NCBI GenBank assembly: GCA_019096065.1
Contig: JAGUCH010000009.1
Span: 2,800,001-2,864,000 of the forward strand
DNA: 64,000 nucleotides
Source: Paracyclopina nana
Taxonomy: Eukaryota; Arthropoda; Copepoda; Cyclopoida; Cyclopettidae
Reading direction: 5' to 3'
The notes under the pieces are model-generated. The model did no database searches. It saw only the letters and a list, made by a program, of their open reading frames with translations, and was not told the DNA's origin. Below, in pieces: positions 31,094 through 42,962 of this stretch (positions are counted from its first letter, which is position 1; the number at the start of each line of letters is the position of its first letter). Position numbers and translations under genes: made by a program.

Positions 31094-34000
31094 ATGATCA
31101 GAAGTGAAGAGGGCTCCAAAAGGCAATCCATTGGCGAGGAGGTGGCCATGCACCAACTCAAAAGGCAGTCAGTTGAGGCCATGGCTGAGGCCACGAAGAT
31201 TTCAAGGCCAGTTCAAAATACTGAGGAGCAGCTTTTGGGCCTTGATGAAGACAACCCTGAAGAGATTGCAGCAGGACCTGACTTGACCACTGTCAATGCA
31301 GGAGACAAGTGCAGCACCACTGCTGCAGCGTCCCAGCAGCAGCAAAAAAGCAAAAAGCTACCAGCCTTCGAGTGGCCTTTGCTGTTTGAAAGAGCAGCCA
31401 AGACCTGGTGGCATCCTCAGTTCGACTCCCCCATTTTGGAACAGCAATATTGGAAGTCCTTGCTGCCTAGGACTACCATCAGGTTCCAGTTTGGCCTCAC
31501 TTACCTGCTGTTGATGACTGGCGTGGTCTCCATCTACTTTGGTGTCATGGCCGTGACCTCGTGGGTGACATACCTCATTCTGGCCATCGTGGTCTTCTTC
31601 ATTGTCATGCTAATCCTTATGGTGACCTATGCCTGGCCTCAGTTCTACCAGAAGCATTGCTTTAAGATCTCATTGGTGCTCAGCATTGTCCTGTGCTCAG
31701 CCTCTCTGGTGGCCACGGCCAGCCTTCACCAGGTCAAGGCCACGGAGATTTCCCCAGCTGGCCTTTTTGCTGTGTACTTGGAAGTATTGCTATTGCTGTA
31801 CACAGTGGTGCCATTGCCACTTTATGGCACCCTCATCATTGGCGCCACGTATTCCATGCTCTTCGAGGTCCTCTTGAGCATTGCCATGCCACAGCGCGTG
31901 CACGTGGCCAACATCATCATCAATGTGCTCTTACACCTCTGCATCCATGTCATTGGCATTCACATTCTCATCACCATTCAGGTAACTGTAAAAACACAAT
32001 GGCCAGCTCCACGCGCGTCAGAATCGAGCGAGTTTTTTGTTTTGTTTTGTTTTGTTTACGGCGTACGTGTCGCAACCTTTACGCGCGCGTTTAAGTTAGG
32101 CAACGCAAAAAGCAAAAATAACGGAAATGTATGGCCTTGGAAATGTTGTCTCTGGTAACCAAGGCAACATGATTTCATGTCAGGAAATATAACGCAGATT
32201 GGCTCTTGAAAGCTGTAATTATTGGTATATGATGTTCAAATTCAGGTCCGGATGAGAGACACCTTCATGAAAGTGGGCCAATCTCTGATGGTGAAGAAGC
32301 AGCTAGTGGCAGAAAAAGGGCTCAAGGAGAAAATGATCCACTCAGTGATGCCGCCAAAGGTGGCCAATTGGCTGATGAAAGGCCATGCTGAGGACTTTGA
32401 TGAGGCATCAGCAGCAGTGCCAATCTCAGGCAGTGCTCCTTCCAATGGGGATCATGGCGATGCCAAGAGCAAAGCCAAAGCCAAGTCTGAGGAGTCTCTG
32501 GACTCCAAAAGTGACTACTCCAACTACTGCGGAGATGAGGATGATGAGGATTACTGTGGTCCCTCTCTGAGGAAGATTTCATCTCCCAGATCTTCCAACC
32601 AGGGTGACATCAGGTCCATTTTCAGGCCTTTCAACATGAACACCATGAACGATGTGAGCATCCTCTTTGCTGACATCGTGGGCTTCACCAAGATGAGTTC
32701 CAATAAGACCGCCTCTCAATTGGTGGGATTGCTAAATGATCTCTTCGGAAGATTCGACAACCTCTGCACTCAGTCTGGTTGTGAGAAGATCTCCACCCTT
32801 GGAGACTGCTACTATTGTGTCTCTGGGTGTCCAGAACCAACCCTGGACCATGCCACTAATTGTGTAGAAATGGGTACGTAACAAGAGTATTTAGAGTCAG
32901 ATCCCAAAAAATGACACAAGTCTTTTCACTTTGAATTACCGTAGCTAGTGCAGCAATTTTATGGGTTTTTCAATTGCCACAAGACCTTGCAAAGTTGAAG
33001 ATTTGATCTCTCTAATGCTTCATTTAATTAAGGCCAATTGTTCTTTTCGTAAAGAGGATTTGTTTGAAAACCTCAAAAATTAAAGATTTAGTTGGAATTT
33101 GCCCTGCTTAAAATAATACAGCATAAAACTAGTATAATAATTACTCATTTTTTCTGATCAGACTCCATTTACATGAAACTAGCTAGGGTATCTATATAGA
33201 GCGAAACTAGAAGAGCCATATTCATACTAGCGGATTTTAGTTGAAGCCATGGTGGGCTGAGAACTGCCTTGTCTAGGTGGGCTCACAATTAAAATTGGCT
33301 GGTTCTCTGATTAGAGGTGCCATATCTTTTGGTTCTCCTTGGTTCTCTAAACTACTTTTAATTTAAAAGATATGCAATTCTACAGATACCTATTTTCAAA
33401 GCCCCAGATTCAAAGATATTACCAAGTTTTTGAGGAGTATTTCTAAAAATAAGGGACAGTTCACTACTTTTGGGCTGGCTTTTTCCAATTTTCTTAGCTT
33501 TTTCCATGCCAGTACAACAACTATAGCATGGCCATCATGATTACCAGAAAATACTTTTTCCTCAACTCATTGCATGTAATGGCTAATTTTAGCTACTAAA
33601 TAAACTTAGAGAGCGGACAACGAAATCCGCAAGTTTGCGCTGGTTCCTTTCACGTAACCTTTTAAGCAAGTCGGAAAGATATCTTTTATGTCTACAAAAC
33701 CTAGGAAGCGGCATGGGGAGCGGGAAAAGCCAAAACCCTATTTTAATTGTTTGAATAATTATTCAAATTAGTACTTTTGTTTCGGAAAAATTAAATACTA
33801 TATTCTTTAGCTTAGAATTCAGGTTTTTCCTTCGAAAAAAATCATTTTTGACTCTAAATCAAGGTACGCAATTGCCTCAGATTTCTTTAATCGCATTCAA
33901 AAGGAACCACTATTGAAATTGACAGCTGATACCTCAATGCTTGATTTTGGCGTTGGCCACTCTCTAAGTTTATATAGTAGCTAGCTAATTTGTTAAAAAA

Positions 34001-37000
34001 CTGGCTATTTTTATTGAATCCACACTAGATGAACTTTTTTGTTTTGAACTCACGCAGAGTTGAGCTGCAAAAAGTAAGGCTATTTTGTCTTATTCGATCC
34101 ATCATGCTCAGGTCTGGATAAGATGTGACTCATGATCCAAAATTCCTTGGCTTTCATGAATCTTACTCAAAATGGTACCATTTTGTTCCTTGAATCAATT
34201 GTACTGTTACAAGTTCAAAAAGAGAGCTCTCTTTGTCATTTCTTCGCTACAATTCTAGAAAACGTTTTGTTTACTTTTTGTAAGAAGCGCTATTTTTTCC
34301 GCAATTGCTACGCACGCTTACACGCACGCCAAAGATCCAAAAATTCAGCACCATCTATTGCATTTTGTCTGTCTTTTGCTCCCTATAACTGTAAAGATTA
34401 ATTATATAGGCTTGGCCATGATATCAGCCATCAAAGACTTTGACGAAGATAGGCATGAATCCGTGAACATGAGGGTGGGCATACACACTGGTACAGTGCT
34501 CTGTGGCATCGTGGGCAAAACGCGGTTCAAGTTTGACGTGTGGTCCAATGATGTCACACTGGCCAACAAAATGGAGTCCACAGGCAGACCTGGCATGGTA
34601 CACATATCCGAGAAGACCTATAGCTTCTTGAAGAATGACTACTTGGTGGAGGACGGCGAGGTCGTCGGTGGTGAGTAGCATTTCTCTGCCAAAACTCGAA
34701 ATTCCGCGCGTGAAATTTTGCCATCACCGTTGAGGTCTTGCAACTTGAATTGTCGCCTGAGCTGTCTCAAAGTGGGTGGCATTTCATCTGACGTTTCCAT
34801 TTCCCCCCAAACTTTTCTGATATACTCTGAAAAGTTGATGGTGCCGTCACCATCGAGGTCGGCCTTGTCAAAGTCCGCCATCATTTTGCCCACAAATTCC
34901 TCTTTTTCCTGGTGGCCAAGAGAAGTAGAGCTTTCTAATTTTGATCCCATGGGACCCGATGCCTCAATGAGATCCAAGACGTCTTCCAAAGTCCCAGATG
35001 AGCTAAAAATAGGTGTACGTAGCCAAATTGGCCTCGCTAAATCATGATTGGTATACCCTCCGACGTCATAGAATTTGGACATGACATCCAAGAATTCTTG
35101 CTGAGAAATGGACCCAGATCCATCTGAGTCCATGCCTCGAAATTCCCTTCGAATGAGGTGGACATCACACTCCCAAGGGGCTTTCAAAGCTGACTTGGCT
35201 CGAGCTTGGAAAGCCAGAAATTCACTCCAGCTGATCTCACCATCTTGATTGCTGTCTATCAAGATTTAGCCTACGATTATCTAAATTGTGAGCAAAAATC
35301 AATAGCTTGTCAATTTACCAAGAATTTTGAAAAGCCTTTGCACAGCCTCCAAGTATTGAGATTGAGTGGATCTTTTCAAAGACATTTCGTTGCTGCACTG
35401 GAACACAACTTCAAGAGAGAGTGACTTTTCTCTGTTTGAAAATTTCAAATGCTGATAAGCTGTAAAGCTGCATTTATGACTTGTGTACTCAGGAACTACG
35501 TCATCGCGCATATGCTATTTTGTACTTTTTTCTTAAAATAGAGAATTATCCATTTTTAGGACTACGCACCTACTTCATATGTGGTCGAGTCTCACCAGAC
35601 ATCAACCCAATCAAGACAAGGCCTGATAGCAGCTCAATTGCAGCATCGAAGCCTACAAACTTGGTGCTGCAAACCGATGCCATTAATTATCAAATGGCCA
35701 AATCACTTCCCTCACTCTCTGCATACCTCCACAAAAACAACTCTGCCATCCAAAATCATCAAAATTCAGAAAATAATATCAATGTGGATGTCAATACAGC
35801 CACGTCAGATAATGTGAACCACCACAATAATGGTGAATCCAACGCAATTGTCAGGTTGAACAGTCATGACGACAACAATAAGAAAAATAAAAGGCAGCAC
35901 CTCTTCGCTGCCTCAATGGACGACCCGTCAGATTTAGGTAAACATTGACTTCACTGAACAACAGTCAATAACGCGTTAGTGGGGCGAGCGCAGCCCCCCG
36001 CGCGATAATTTCATGGTCTGCACAAACAAATCCAAATTTCCACTTGCAGAAACAATTATTCCGAATGGAGCTAAAATTAGTACTTTCAAGTCAGCCACCC
36101 AGAGGTATTCAATGCTCCCTTCTTACCAAAAGGTATGTTATGGCAATTGAATGCTTCTTAATCAGATATATGAAGTTGATCTTGTTTTCCAGCGTAAAAA
36201 GCAAAGCAAGCAAATCTCACTTGCTGATCGCAGTCTGACACGTCCAGTTATCCAGGCTCAAATTTCTCTTCCTGAAAATGGCACCTACGCCAACTTGCTA
36301 ACTAGAAGATATTCACATAGCCTCCCATCACTGCAGTCCGCCAGGGATTACAGTAAGCAGTGTTTACCAATCTCATTGAAAAACTACATGTATTGCTTAG
36401 GTGTTATCGCAAGTGCAAATGATGGGCGAGAACTCTTGAACAGTGCAATGAATGAGTCAAATGAGTACAATAACCTGAATGGGTCAGGTGCTGACTATGA
36501 GTTGGGGGATCGGGGTCACATGCCAATGAAGAATATCAATGGAGCCGCCAATTGGAGGCAACTGAGGCTCCAGAGTGACCATGCACTCATCAATTGTGTT
36601 CTGGAAGACGCAACTCACACCTCTTACTTCACTAATCCTCCACTAAGAACCTTCACACTGTTTTTTGAAGACCCTAAGGTCGAAAAGGACTACAGGAAAA
36701 CTGCCTGGAAAGGCCCTAGGGCAGCTGTCAGAAATGAGCCCGAGGGGCCAATCCAAGCCAAGACTTGGTCCCCATCAGTGTTTAATGCTTACTTTGATGT
36801 CCTTGTTGTGGCCTTGGTGTTTGGCATAATCTGCCTTGATTGCTTTCTGTCCTATCCCTTCACCTCATTATGGATGGCCTATTTTGCAACAGCCTCATTG
36901 TTCTTGGCCTCTGTGATATTTGTCATGGTCAAGCATACCAGTTCTCACCTTAGAACATCAAACTCAACAGCAGCAAAGGCGGCCTTGCCCCAAACTGGCA

Positions 37001-38405
37001 TGTATGTTTCAAAGCCTCAAAGGCCTCTCCTGGAAAAAGTAAGCTTTCACCCCACTTTTAAGAAGAAAAATGATGTAAGGAATTAATTTCAGATTTACAG
37101 TTGGTGCCGTGGATGGATCCCCTCTCATTGTTTAGGATCACTTTTGCTAGCATTGCCAGTCTTGGCTGTGCTGGCCAACTTCTTTTGTGAGGTCACTCAT
37201 CACCATGATGGCCAGCGAGACTTTTTCCTCCAGCTTGTCTTTGTCAGCTTAGCCCATTTTTGTAACCTGAGCGCGCTCAATTATTTTGTCAAGAGTCTCT
37301 TGGCCTCCATTTCAGCCTCAGCTATCATCTTGCTTTACTCCCAAGCAGTTTGCCAACCCTGTGATCATCTAGATGAAGATGACTTGACGATGGTGCCCAA
37401 CAGAAGCAACCTCTTTTTCATGGAGGTTGTTGTCTCAATTGTTCTTATTGTCGCTCTCGTTTGGCTTCTCAATCGGGAATTTGAGGTCAGCTATCGCCTT
37501 AGCTACCACTGTTCAAGGTTGTCAGCTCGAGACCGATTCAAAATTCAAAATCTCAAAAATCAAGCAGATTGGTTGCTTCACAACATTATCCCCAGGTAAA
37601 CTGGTTATCTACCACTGCATTTGTTTTGAATTAAGCAATACCGGATCGATTCAACAATCCGAACCTTCAAATTTCAGGCATGTGGCAGAGTCGCTGAAGA
37701 GGTCAGCTCACTATTCAGAAAATCACCGAGAAGTTGGCATCATTTTTGCCAGCATTGTCAACTTCAACGAACTTTATGATGAGTCATACATGGGGGGAAA
37801 GGAGTACTTGCGGGTGCTCAATGAGCTCATCTCTGACTTTGACGAGATCTTGCAAAGGCCTGAGTTTCACAATGTGGAAAAGATCAAGACAATTGGTTCC
37901 ACCTTCATGGCAGCTTCTGGCATGAATCCCTACATTCGTCAAGGCAACACACACAAGTACCAGCACATTCACGAGCTTGTGGAGTTCATCTTTGAACTCC
38001 AGAAGAGTGTCAATGACTTTAACCAGTCCTTGATCGAATTTGACCTGGTGCTTAGGTAAGCACGATGAAAAAAGTCTTTAAAAATGTTTTTGAGCTAAAT
38101 CGTGCTGTTCTATCAGGGTTGGACTCAATTTTGGAGATGTGACAGCTGGTGTCATTGGGACCACCAAGTTGTACTATGACATTTGGGGTGATGCCGTGAA
38201 TATTTCATCCAGGATGGAGACTACAGGAGTCCAGGGGCGCATTCAAGTTCCAGAGCGGTGCATGCAAGTTCTCAGCGAGTGGTACACTTTCGAGTTGCGC
38301 GGCTCCATCTTCATCAAAGGGAAGGACAATATGACAACGTATCTCCTGATTGGACGCAAACCTGATGCTTTTGTGACAGCTGTGTCAAGTTTGGTGCCAT
38401 TCTAA
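31094..38405 (+). CDS. membrane adenylate cyclase, ADCY9 type (Drosophila Ac13E-like)
   Basis: Makes cAMP from ATP. Exons 31094-31981, 32246-32873, 34410-34670, 35560-35937, 36050-36132, 36193-36352, 36401-37038, 37093-37595, 37678-38055, 38117-38405; 1,401 aa. Layout: N-terminal LPAFEWPLLFERAAKTWWHP (as in ADCY9), a six-helix cassette (about 130-295), the C1 domain with SILFADIVGFTKMS (metal Asp) and STLGDCYYCVSGC, a long linker rich in Asn and Ser, a second cassette, and C2 with GIIFASIVNFNELYD and YYDIWGDAVNISSRME. C2 lacks the metal Asp, as normal for the class. Intron 36353-36400 is 48 nt and stop-free, so a 1,417-aa form is possible. Intron 3 contains the antisense EF-hand gene, whose last 32 nt overlap exon 3. 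Confidence 0.93.
32874..34409. other. second intron of adenylate cyclase
   Basis: A 1.5-kb AT-rich intron. The plus-strand frame at 34132-34401 is not supported by any motif. Nothing else is seen. Confidence 0.5.
34639..35385 (-). CDS. four-EF-hand calmodulin-like protein, nested antisense in adenylate cyclase
   Basis: Exons 35319-35385 and 34639-35255 (GT-AG, phase 1) give 227 aa. The short first exon encodes MSLKRSTQSQYLEAVQRLFK and ends inside the first EF loop, which the join completes as LDSNQDGEISWSEF. The other loops are MDSDGSGSISQQEF, ADLDGDGTINFSEY and DLNGDGKISRAEF, all with the expected Asp/Asn and Glu ligands. There is a long linker between loops 2 and 3. The C-terminal tail is Ser/Thr-rich and its last 32 nt overlap cyclase exon 3 in antisense. 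Calcium regulates several cyclases, so the position is suggestive, but a functional link is only inference. The exact subfamily is not recognised. Confidence 0.87.
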
Positions 38406-38935
38406 GACAAAACTAGAATACTCTTGCTTTCAATGCAAAAGACATGCAAAGCACACTATTGCTCTCCTCTCAAGATGAAGAAGAAGGGGACGGGAATTTT
38501 AGTAAAATACGCTTTACTAATCAAGATTCATAGCATACGAAACAATATATATAATCTGGAATATTACGAGGTATCTGCAGAGCGTTGATGTTATGTAGTG
38601 AAACCACGTGGAAAATAATAATGGTCAGTGTTATTCTAGTATAATGTACCTGTTGCAGGAATATACTTAAGTCGAAAATAATAATAATACAGGGATTTGA
38701 GTTTATTATCATTATTATAAAGATCTTGAGAAGAAGGGAAAAAAGCAATTGGGAAAATGTAGGAAGTTAATGCTATTGCTGCTGACATCATCATCATGTT
38801 TTCTTTAAAGAGAAGAGAACCAACATATATTACTTGAGTTAATGCTGTTGTTGTTGTCGTGTACATCATGGTTTCTTTTAAAAGGCATGTATTTCGTTGT
38901 CCTCCTCTCTTCTCTTGTCCGCGCGCCGGTTTTCC
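38406..38935. other. convergent spacer between adenylate cyclase and Cks
   Basis: Holds both 3' UTRs. AT-rich, with AATAATAATA runs near 38680-38720 and no coding signal. Confidence 0.5.
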
Positions 38936-39193
38936 TCAAGCATTGGGGGCTGCGTTCTGGTTGCCATAGACGGATAACGGCCTGCGGAATAGCAAAATGT
39001 GCGGCTCAGGATCGTGGGTCATGTAATGCACCCATCCTTGGCTTTGTTGGACCCCCAAATTTCGCCATTCAGTCTCGGACATCAAATGCGTCTTTGGCAC
39101 CAGCTTGGCCAAATCTTTGGGCAGCATCACGTGGCGATACTCGAATTTCTCATCTGTGTATTTATCCGAATAATAAATGTTTTTGCTGGGCAT
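38936..39193 (-). CDS. Cks: cyclin-dependent kinase regulatory subunit CKS1
   Basis: An 85-aa protein in a single coding exon, nearly identical to animal CKS1/2: [20 protein letters not shown], then [20 protein letters not shown] and the [13 protein letters not shown]-like strand, here [17 protein letters not shown] binds CDKs and phospho-substrates and promotes cell-cycle transitions. A 3' splice site (TTGCAG) sits directly before the ATG, so a non-coding first exon is likely. A matching donor (GTAAGT on the minus strand) at 39273 gives an 80-nt 5'-UTR intron, 39194-39273. The C-terminal tail [12 protein letters not shown] is not conserved. Confidence 0.96.
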   Translation of the reverse strand: MPSKNIYYSDKYTDEKFEYRHVMLPKDLAKLVPKTHLMSETEWRNLGVQQSQGWVHYMTHDPEPHILLFRRPLSVYGNQNAAPNA

Positions 39194-39273
39194 CTGCAAC
39201 GAGAAAATCCGCTGTTGACATCTGACCAAAAAGTCCGTGAAAAGAACGGAATCAAAACAAAGATTCGACTTAC

Positions 39274-40063
39274 GTTTCTTGTTAGGTCTATTATTAGTAT
39301 AAAGATGTTGAAATGTCCGCTTGAAAAACTGGCAGGAATGTTTATCCCACTTCGCGCTCGAATTTGTTGTTTGAAAAGTTGAAAATACAGCACCGGATAA
39401 AAATAGAGTAAAATCTAACATCCATGATTCATTAACTTTATCTTGTTAGTGTTGAATTGCTTAACAAATTGAATGAAAATATAATGACTAGCGTGCTTTT
39501 GATGAATTTGTATTGTTTTTTAATTCTCTAGTTTGATTTCAAATCATGGGGGTGACATTTTAATAAGGTAACTAGTAAGCGCGCCAAATTCAAATTGCGC
39601 TAGCGCACCGACCGGCGGCATAGGTCAAGCGACGAATAGAAGCTTAATATCAAATGAAAACCACGTGTATATTATGATCATCATTTATTCTTTGTAATGC
39701 AAAAAACAGACGTACTGTGGATCATGTTCAGAGAAAAAATAGCAATGGTAGCCAAAACGTGACTCATTTTCTACGTTTAACATATAATTGTAGTAGCGGT
39801 AATAGTAGCAGAATGTTCTTTGTAGCAGCATCATTGGGAGAGGAAATTCACACCTATCATAAAGGAACATAATAAGTGCGCGCACATGAGGATGTTATCA
39901 GGATGAATTCGGTCTTCTCATTATTATTATTGCAATGATGATAAGTGATGGCTGCTATATTGTAATGGTGGAAATTCCAAGACCGGGCAGCAGCTCAATA
40001 CTAGGCTCTTCTTATGCAGTATTACAAAAATGCTTCGTTCAATTGTTGTTGCGTAAGGTAAAT
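39274..40063. other. Cks promoter side and Caprin 3' flank
   Basis: AT-rich. AATAAA on the minus strand at 39684-39689 could end the Caprin transcript. A GC-rich piece at about 39580-39630 (GCGCTAGCGCACCGACCGGC) is probably near the Cks start. No further gene is seen. Confidence 0.45.
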
Positions 40064-42063
40064 TTAGTTTCCATTCTCTTTCACTCCGTTGGTCTGCTGG
40101 GGCTGTTGACCTCCTCGGTAATGACCTCGGCCTCCGCGTGAGCGGTTGCTTGAGCGGAATTCGCGGTCCTTGAAGCCGACATCTTTGCCTCCGCGAAATC
40201 CTCCATCGTGGGCTCCTCCGCCGCGGCCTCGGCCTCCTTCGCGGTTTCCGCCACGGTAACCTCCACGGCCTCGCTCCTCTCCATTCTCTCTGTAGCCTCG
40301 GTTTTCGCCATTTTCGCCCCCTCTATAACCACCTCGGAATCCTTCACAAAAAAATAAGAGTTTAGAGTGGCTAAAAATTAAAAGCGGTTCCACAAAATAC
40401 CTCCACGTCCTCGGAAATTTCCACCGCGTCCCCGACCGCCGCCGCGCCCACCGCGGCCTTTAAAGCCATTTTCTTCATTGTTGTCACCCGACGCGTCTTT
40501 GGCAACGTCCTCCGAATTCCAGTCATCAATGGTTGGCATTTGATCCTGGTTCCGTTCGGGCAGCTTTCCAGCAGCAATTGAGGCATAGCCGGGTGGCTTG
40601 GCAGGAGCAGCTGCTTTCTCTTCCTCCACTGGAATAGCTTGAGTGGGAGGCTCGACAGGCTCGCGAGGTGGGCTAGGCTGAGGTTGCTGTTGCTGGAGAG
40701 GATGAGGATGCATCTGAGGCTGGTTTTGGTGAAGTTGCTGCTGAGGCAGGAAGCCAGGTGCACCTCCCTTGGGTACAGACTGTTGCTGCTGCTGTTGCTG
40801 GTAGTAATGTTGCTGCTGCATGGCAGCTAAGGTCGTGGGAGGCAGAATGATGGTGTTGAAAGGAGGGGCGGGGCCTACCCCGGTTGTGACAGGGGGTGGA
40901 GCCGAATGGTGCACCATGACAACTGCGGGGTCCATATGGGGGCTTTCCATGTCGATTTGGGACTCTTGCAGAAAGTTGATTTGCTGCGGAGGGGCTTGCT
41001 GCTGCGGTGGGTTGGGAAAGGTCATGTTTGGTGGGGGTGGGAAAATGGGCTGTTGTTGGGCCACTGTAGCAACAGTGGGCATGGGAACAACAGGCTGCAT
41101 TTGTTGAACTGGCTGTTCAACTTCTTTGCGTGGCTCTTCCTTGTAGTGATTTTCCTTTCCATTCGTCATCGGCTGCTGCTGTTGGTGGTTGTTATGATTA
41201 TTAGCCTTCTTGCTGTTGTCCTTGTGGTTGTTGGCCTTGGATGGCGTGACCTTCTTCTTGCTGCTGGGAACATTCTCCACAATGGAATTGTCGTCCAGAA
41301 ATCCGTACCCAGATGACTTGACCGACTTGAGCAGTTCGTTCAAGTCCTTGTAAGTCATGTCAATCTTGCCAGCAGAGATTTTCTTGGGCCTGGCCTCGGC
41401 GAGGCCGATCAGATGCTCCGAAGCGGCCACTACGGCTTTATCGTTCTCGTCGAGGTGTTTGGCCTCTGGCAAGGCCAGAAGTTTGACAAAATCTTCGATG
41501 CCAGTCAGCTGAGCCTTGGCCAACTTCATGGCGCCATTCTCACCAGTCGTAAAGTCCTCCACAACCTTGGCCTTGGAGAAGGCTCCTAGGACCTTCTGGA
41601 AGGTCAAGATCAAGGCCAAACGTGAGGCCTCGGCCTTGACGCGCTCCGATGCCTCCTTCTTGGCGGCCTTCTTACGAGCACGCTCTTCGTCGGAGACGAG
41701 CGACTTGAACTGCACCTGGAGCTCGCGAGCAAACTCCAAGTTTTGCATGACCTCGTCATACTTGGCAATGGCGGCCTTCTGGTCATCCAGGAGCTCTTTA
41801 CCTTTACGCAATTCATCACGATAGCCATCGAGTTTGCCCTAAAGAATGTACATGATAGCAAAAAAATAACAAAGGGCAAAACGTTTAGCAAAACTTACCT
41901 TTCGCTTCTCCAGGTTTCGCACTTTTTTCTCCACCGTTTGGAGGGCTTGGAACAACGCTGACTCATTGCTGGAGTCGGTGACCTCTTTCGCGATCATGTT
42001 TGAGCCCGAGGTCATGGAGGATGAGGAGTTTGAAACAAGAGACGCCGACGGCATAGTGGCCAT
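40064..42063 (-). CDS. Capr: Caprin (cytoplasmic activation/proliferation-associated RNA-binding protein)
   Basis: Exons 41899-42063, 40401-41838 and 40064-40341 (GT-AG) give 626 aa. The N-terminal homology region is clear: VEKKVRNLEKRK/GKLDGYRDEL, KYDEVMQNLEFARELQVQFK, and a charged coiled-coil rich in Arg, Lys and Glu. It is followed by a low-complexity region rich in Gln and Pro, with NFLQESQIDMESP, and a C-terminus of RGG boxes (GRGGRGGGRGRGG, RGGYRGGNREGGRGRGGG). Caprins bind mRNA with FMRP and G3BP and act in translation control and stress granules. The start has a second in-frame ATG three codons on. The RGG region is split by the last intron within a Gly codon. Confidence 0.95.
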
Positions 42064-42962
42064 AGGAGATGAGCGAGAATTCTACCAACAGAGCTTTATA
42101 ACGGGGAATCACACAAGTCGCGCTTTGTTTACATTTAACGCCTCTTCATTGCACGGACAATTTGAAAAAAGCCAAAATATAACTCTTGCGAGCGGCAGCA
42201 CGAGGCGCGAACAGCTGACGCAACAGCGTTACCCATTTCTACTTTAATTACGCTCTAAAGTGCTTGAAAATGCCGAACAAGGATTTTACTTCCACTGAAA
42301 TGTACGGAAAGTAACGAAAGTGGTGAAATGAAAAACAACAACACGAGGTTAATCTTAGTTTTCATGACTTGTGATTTTATTTGTTTCTTGCTCATTTGCG
42401 GCGAGAAGTTGTTTACTTGATTTCCTTCCTACGAAGAATGAGGCAATATGCATTAGTTTGAAAAGTTCTGGTCATATTTTGCAATGCTGAGTCACGTTTA
42501 GAAAGATCTAGATAACTTCATTTTCGTTGTTGTTGCCAAGTTTCCTCATAGTCTTCATGATCTAGCTGAATTCTATGACAAGCAATTCAACAAATCCACA
42601 TGATCATTTAAGCACACAAAGTTATTTTTCCTGAAAAAGGCGAATCAACTTGCCTAAAAAAATCTTGCTCGCTCCTTTGGGTGGCCCTCAACATTTTTGA
42701 TTGTTGAGTAAAACATGTTCGTCATTGAAAATTCTTCTATATTTATGCAAACATTAAAAATTAATGATAAATTTGCACTTTGCAATTTCTTAAAGTTTTT
42801 TATTTTTCGTTGTTTTTATTTCCTTAAACAATTTTCAATTTTGTATGATGCATTCATTTTACTTGATTTTCTATGGCAACAAAACAAATGGATAACAACA
42901 ACAAATGTGTCAAAGCAAAAAGTCACTTTTCTACGCCAATTTAGACGAGCTTGAGCGGCAAA
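42064..42962. promoter_or_regulatory. divergent spacer between Caprin and Egghead
   Basis: Both genes are transcribed outward. The region is AT-rich. The plus-strand frame at 42715-42954 ends just before the Egghead start and is probably 5' UTR. Confidence 0.5.

Noticed and set aside
35481-35559. open frame upstream of adenylate cyclase exon 4
   Set aside because: Frame is open but precedes a good 3' splice site (CATTTTTAG) and overlaps the EF-hand gene's 5' flank; treated as intron.
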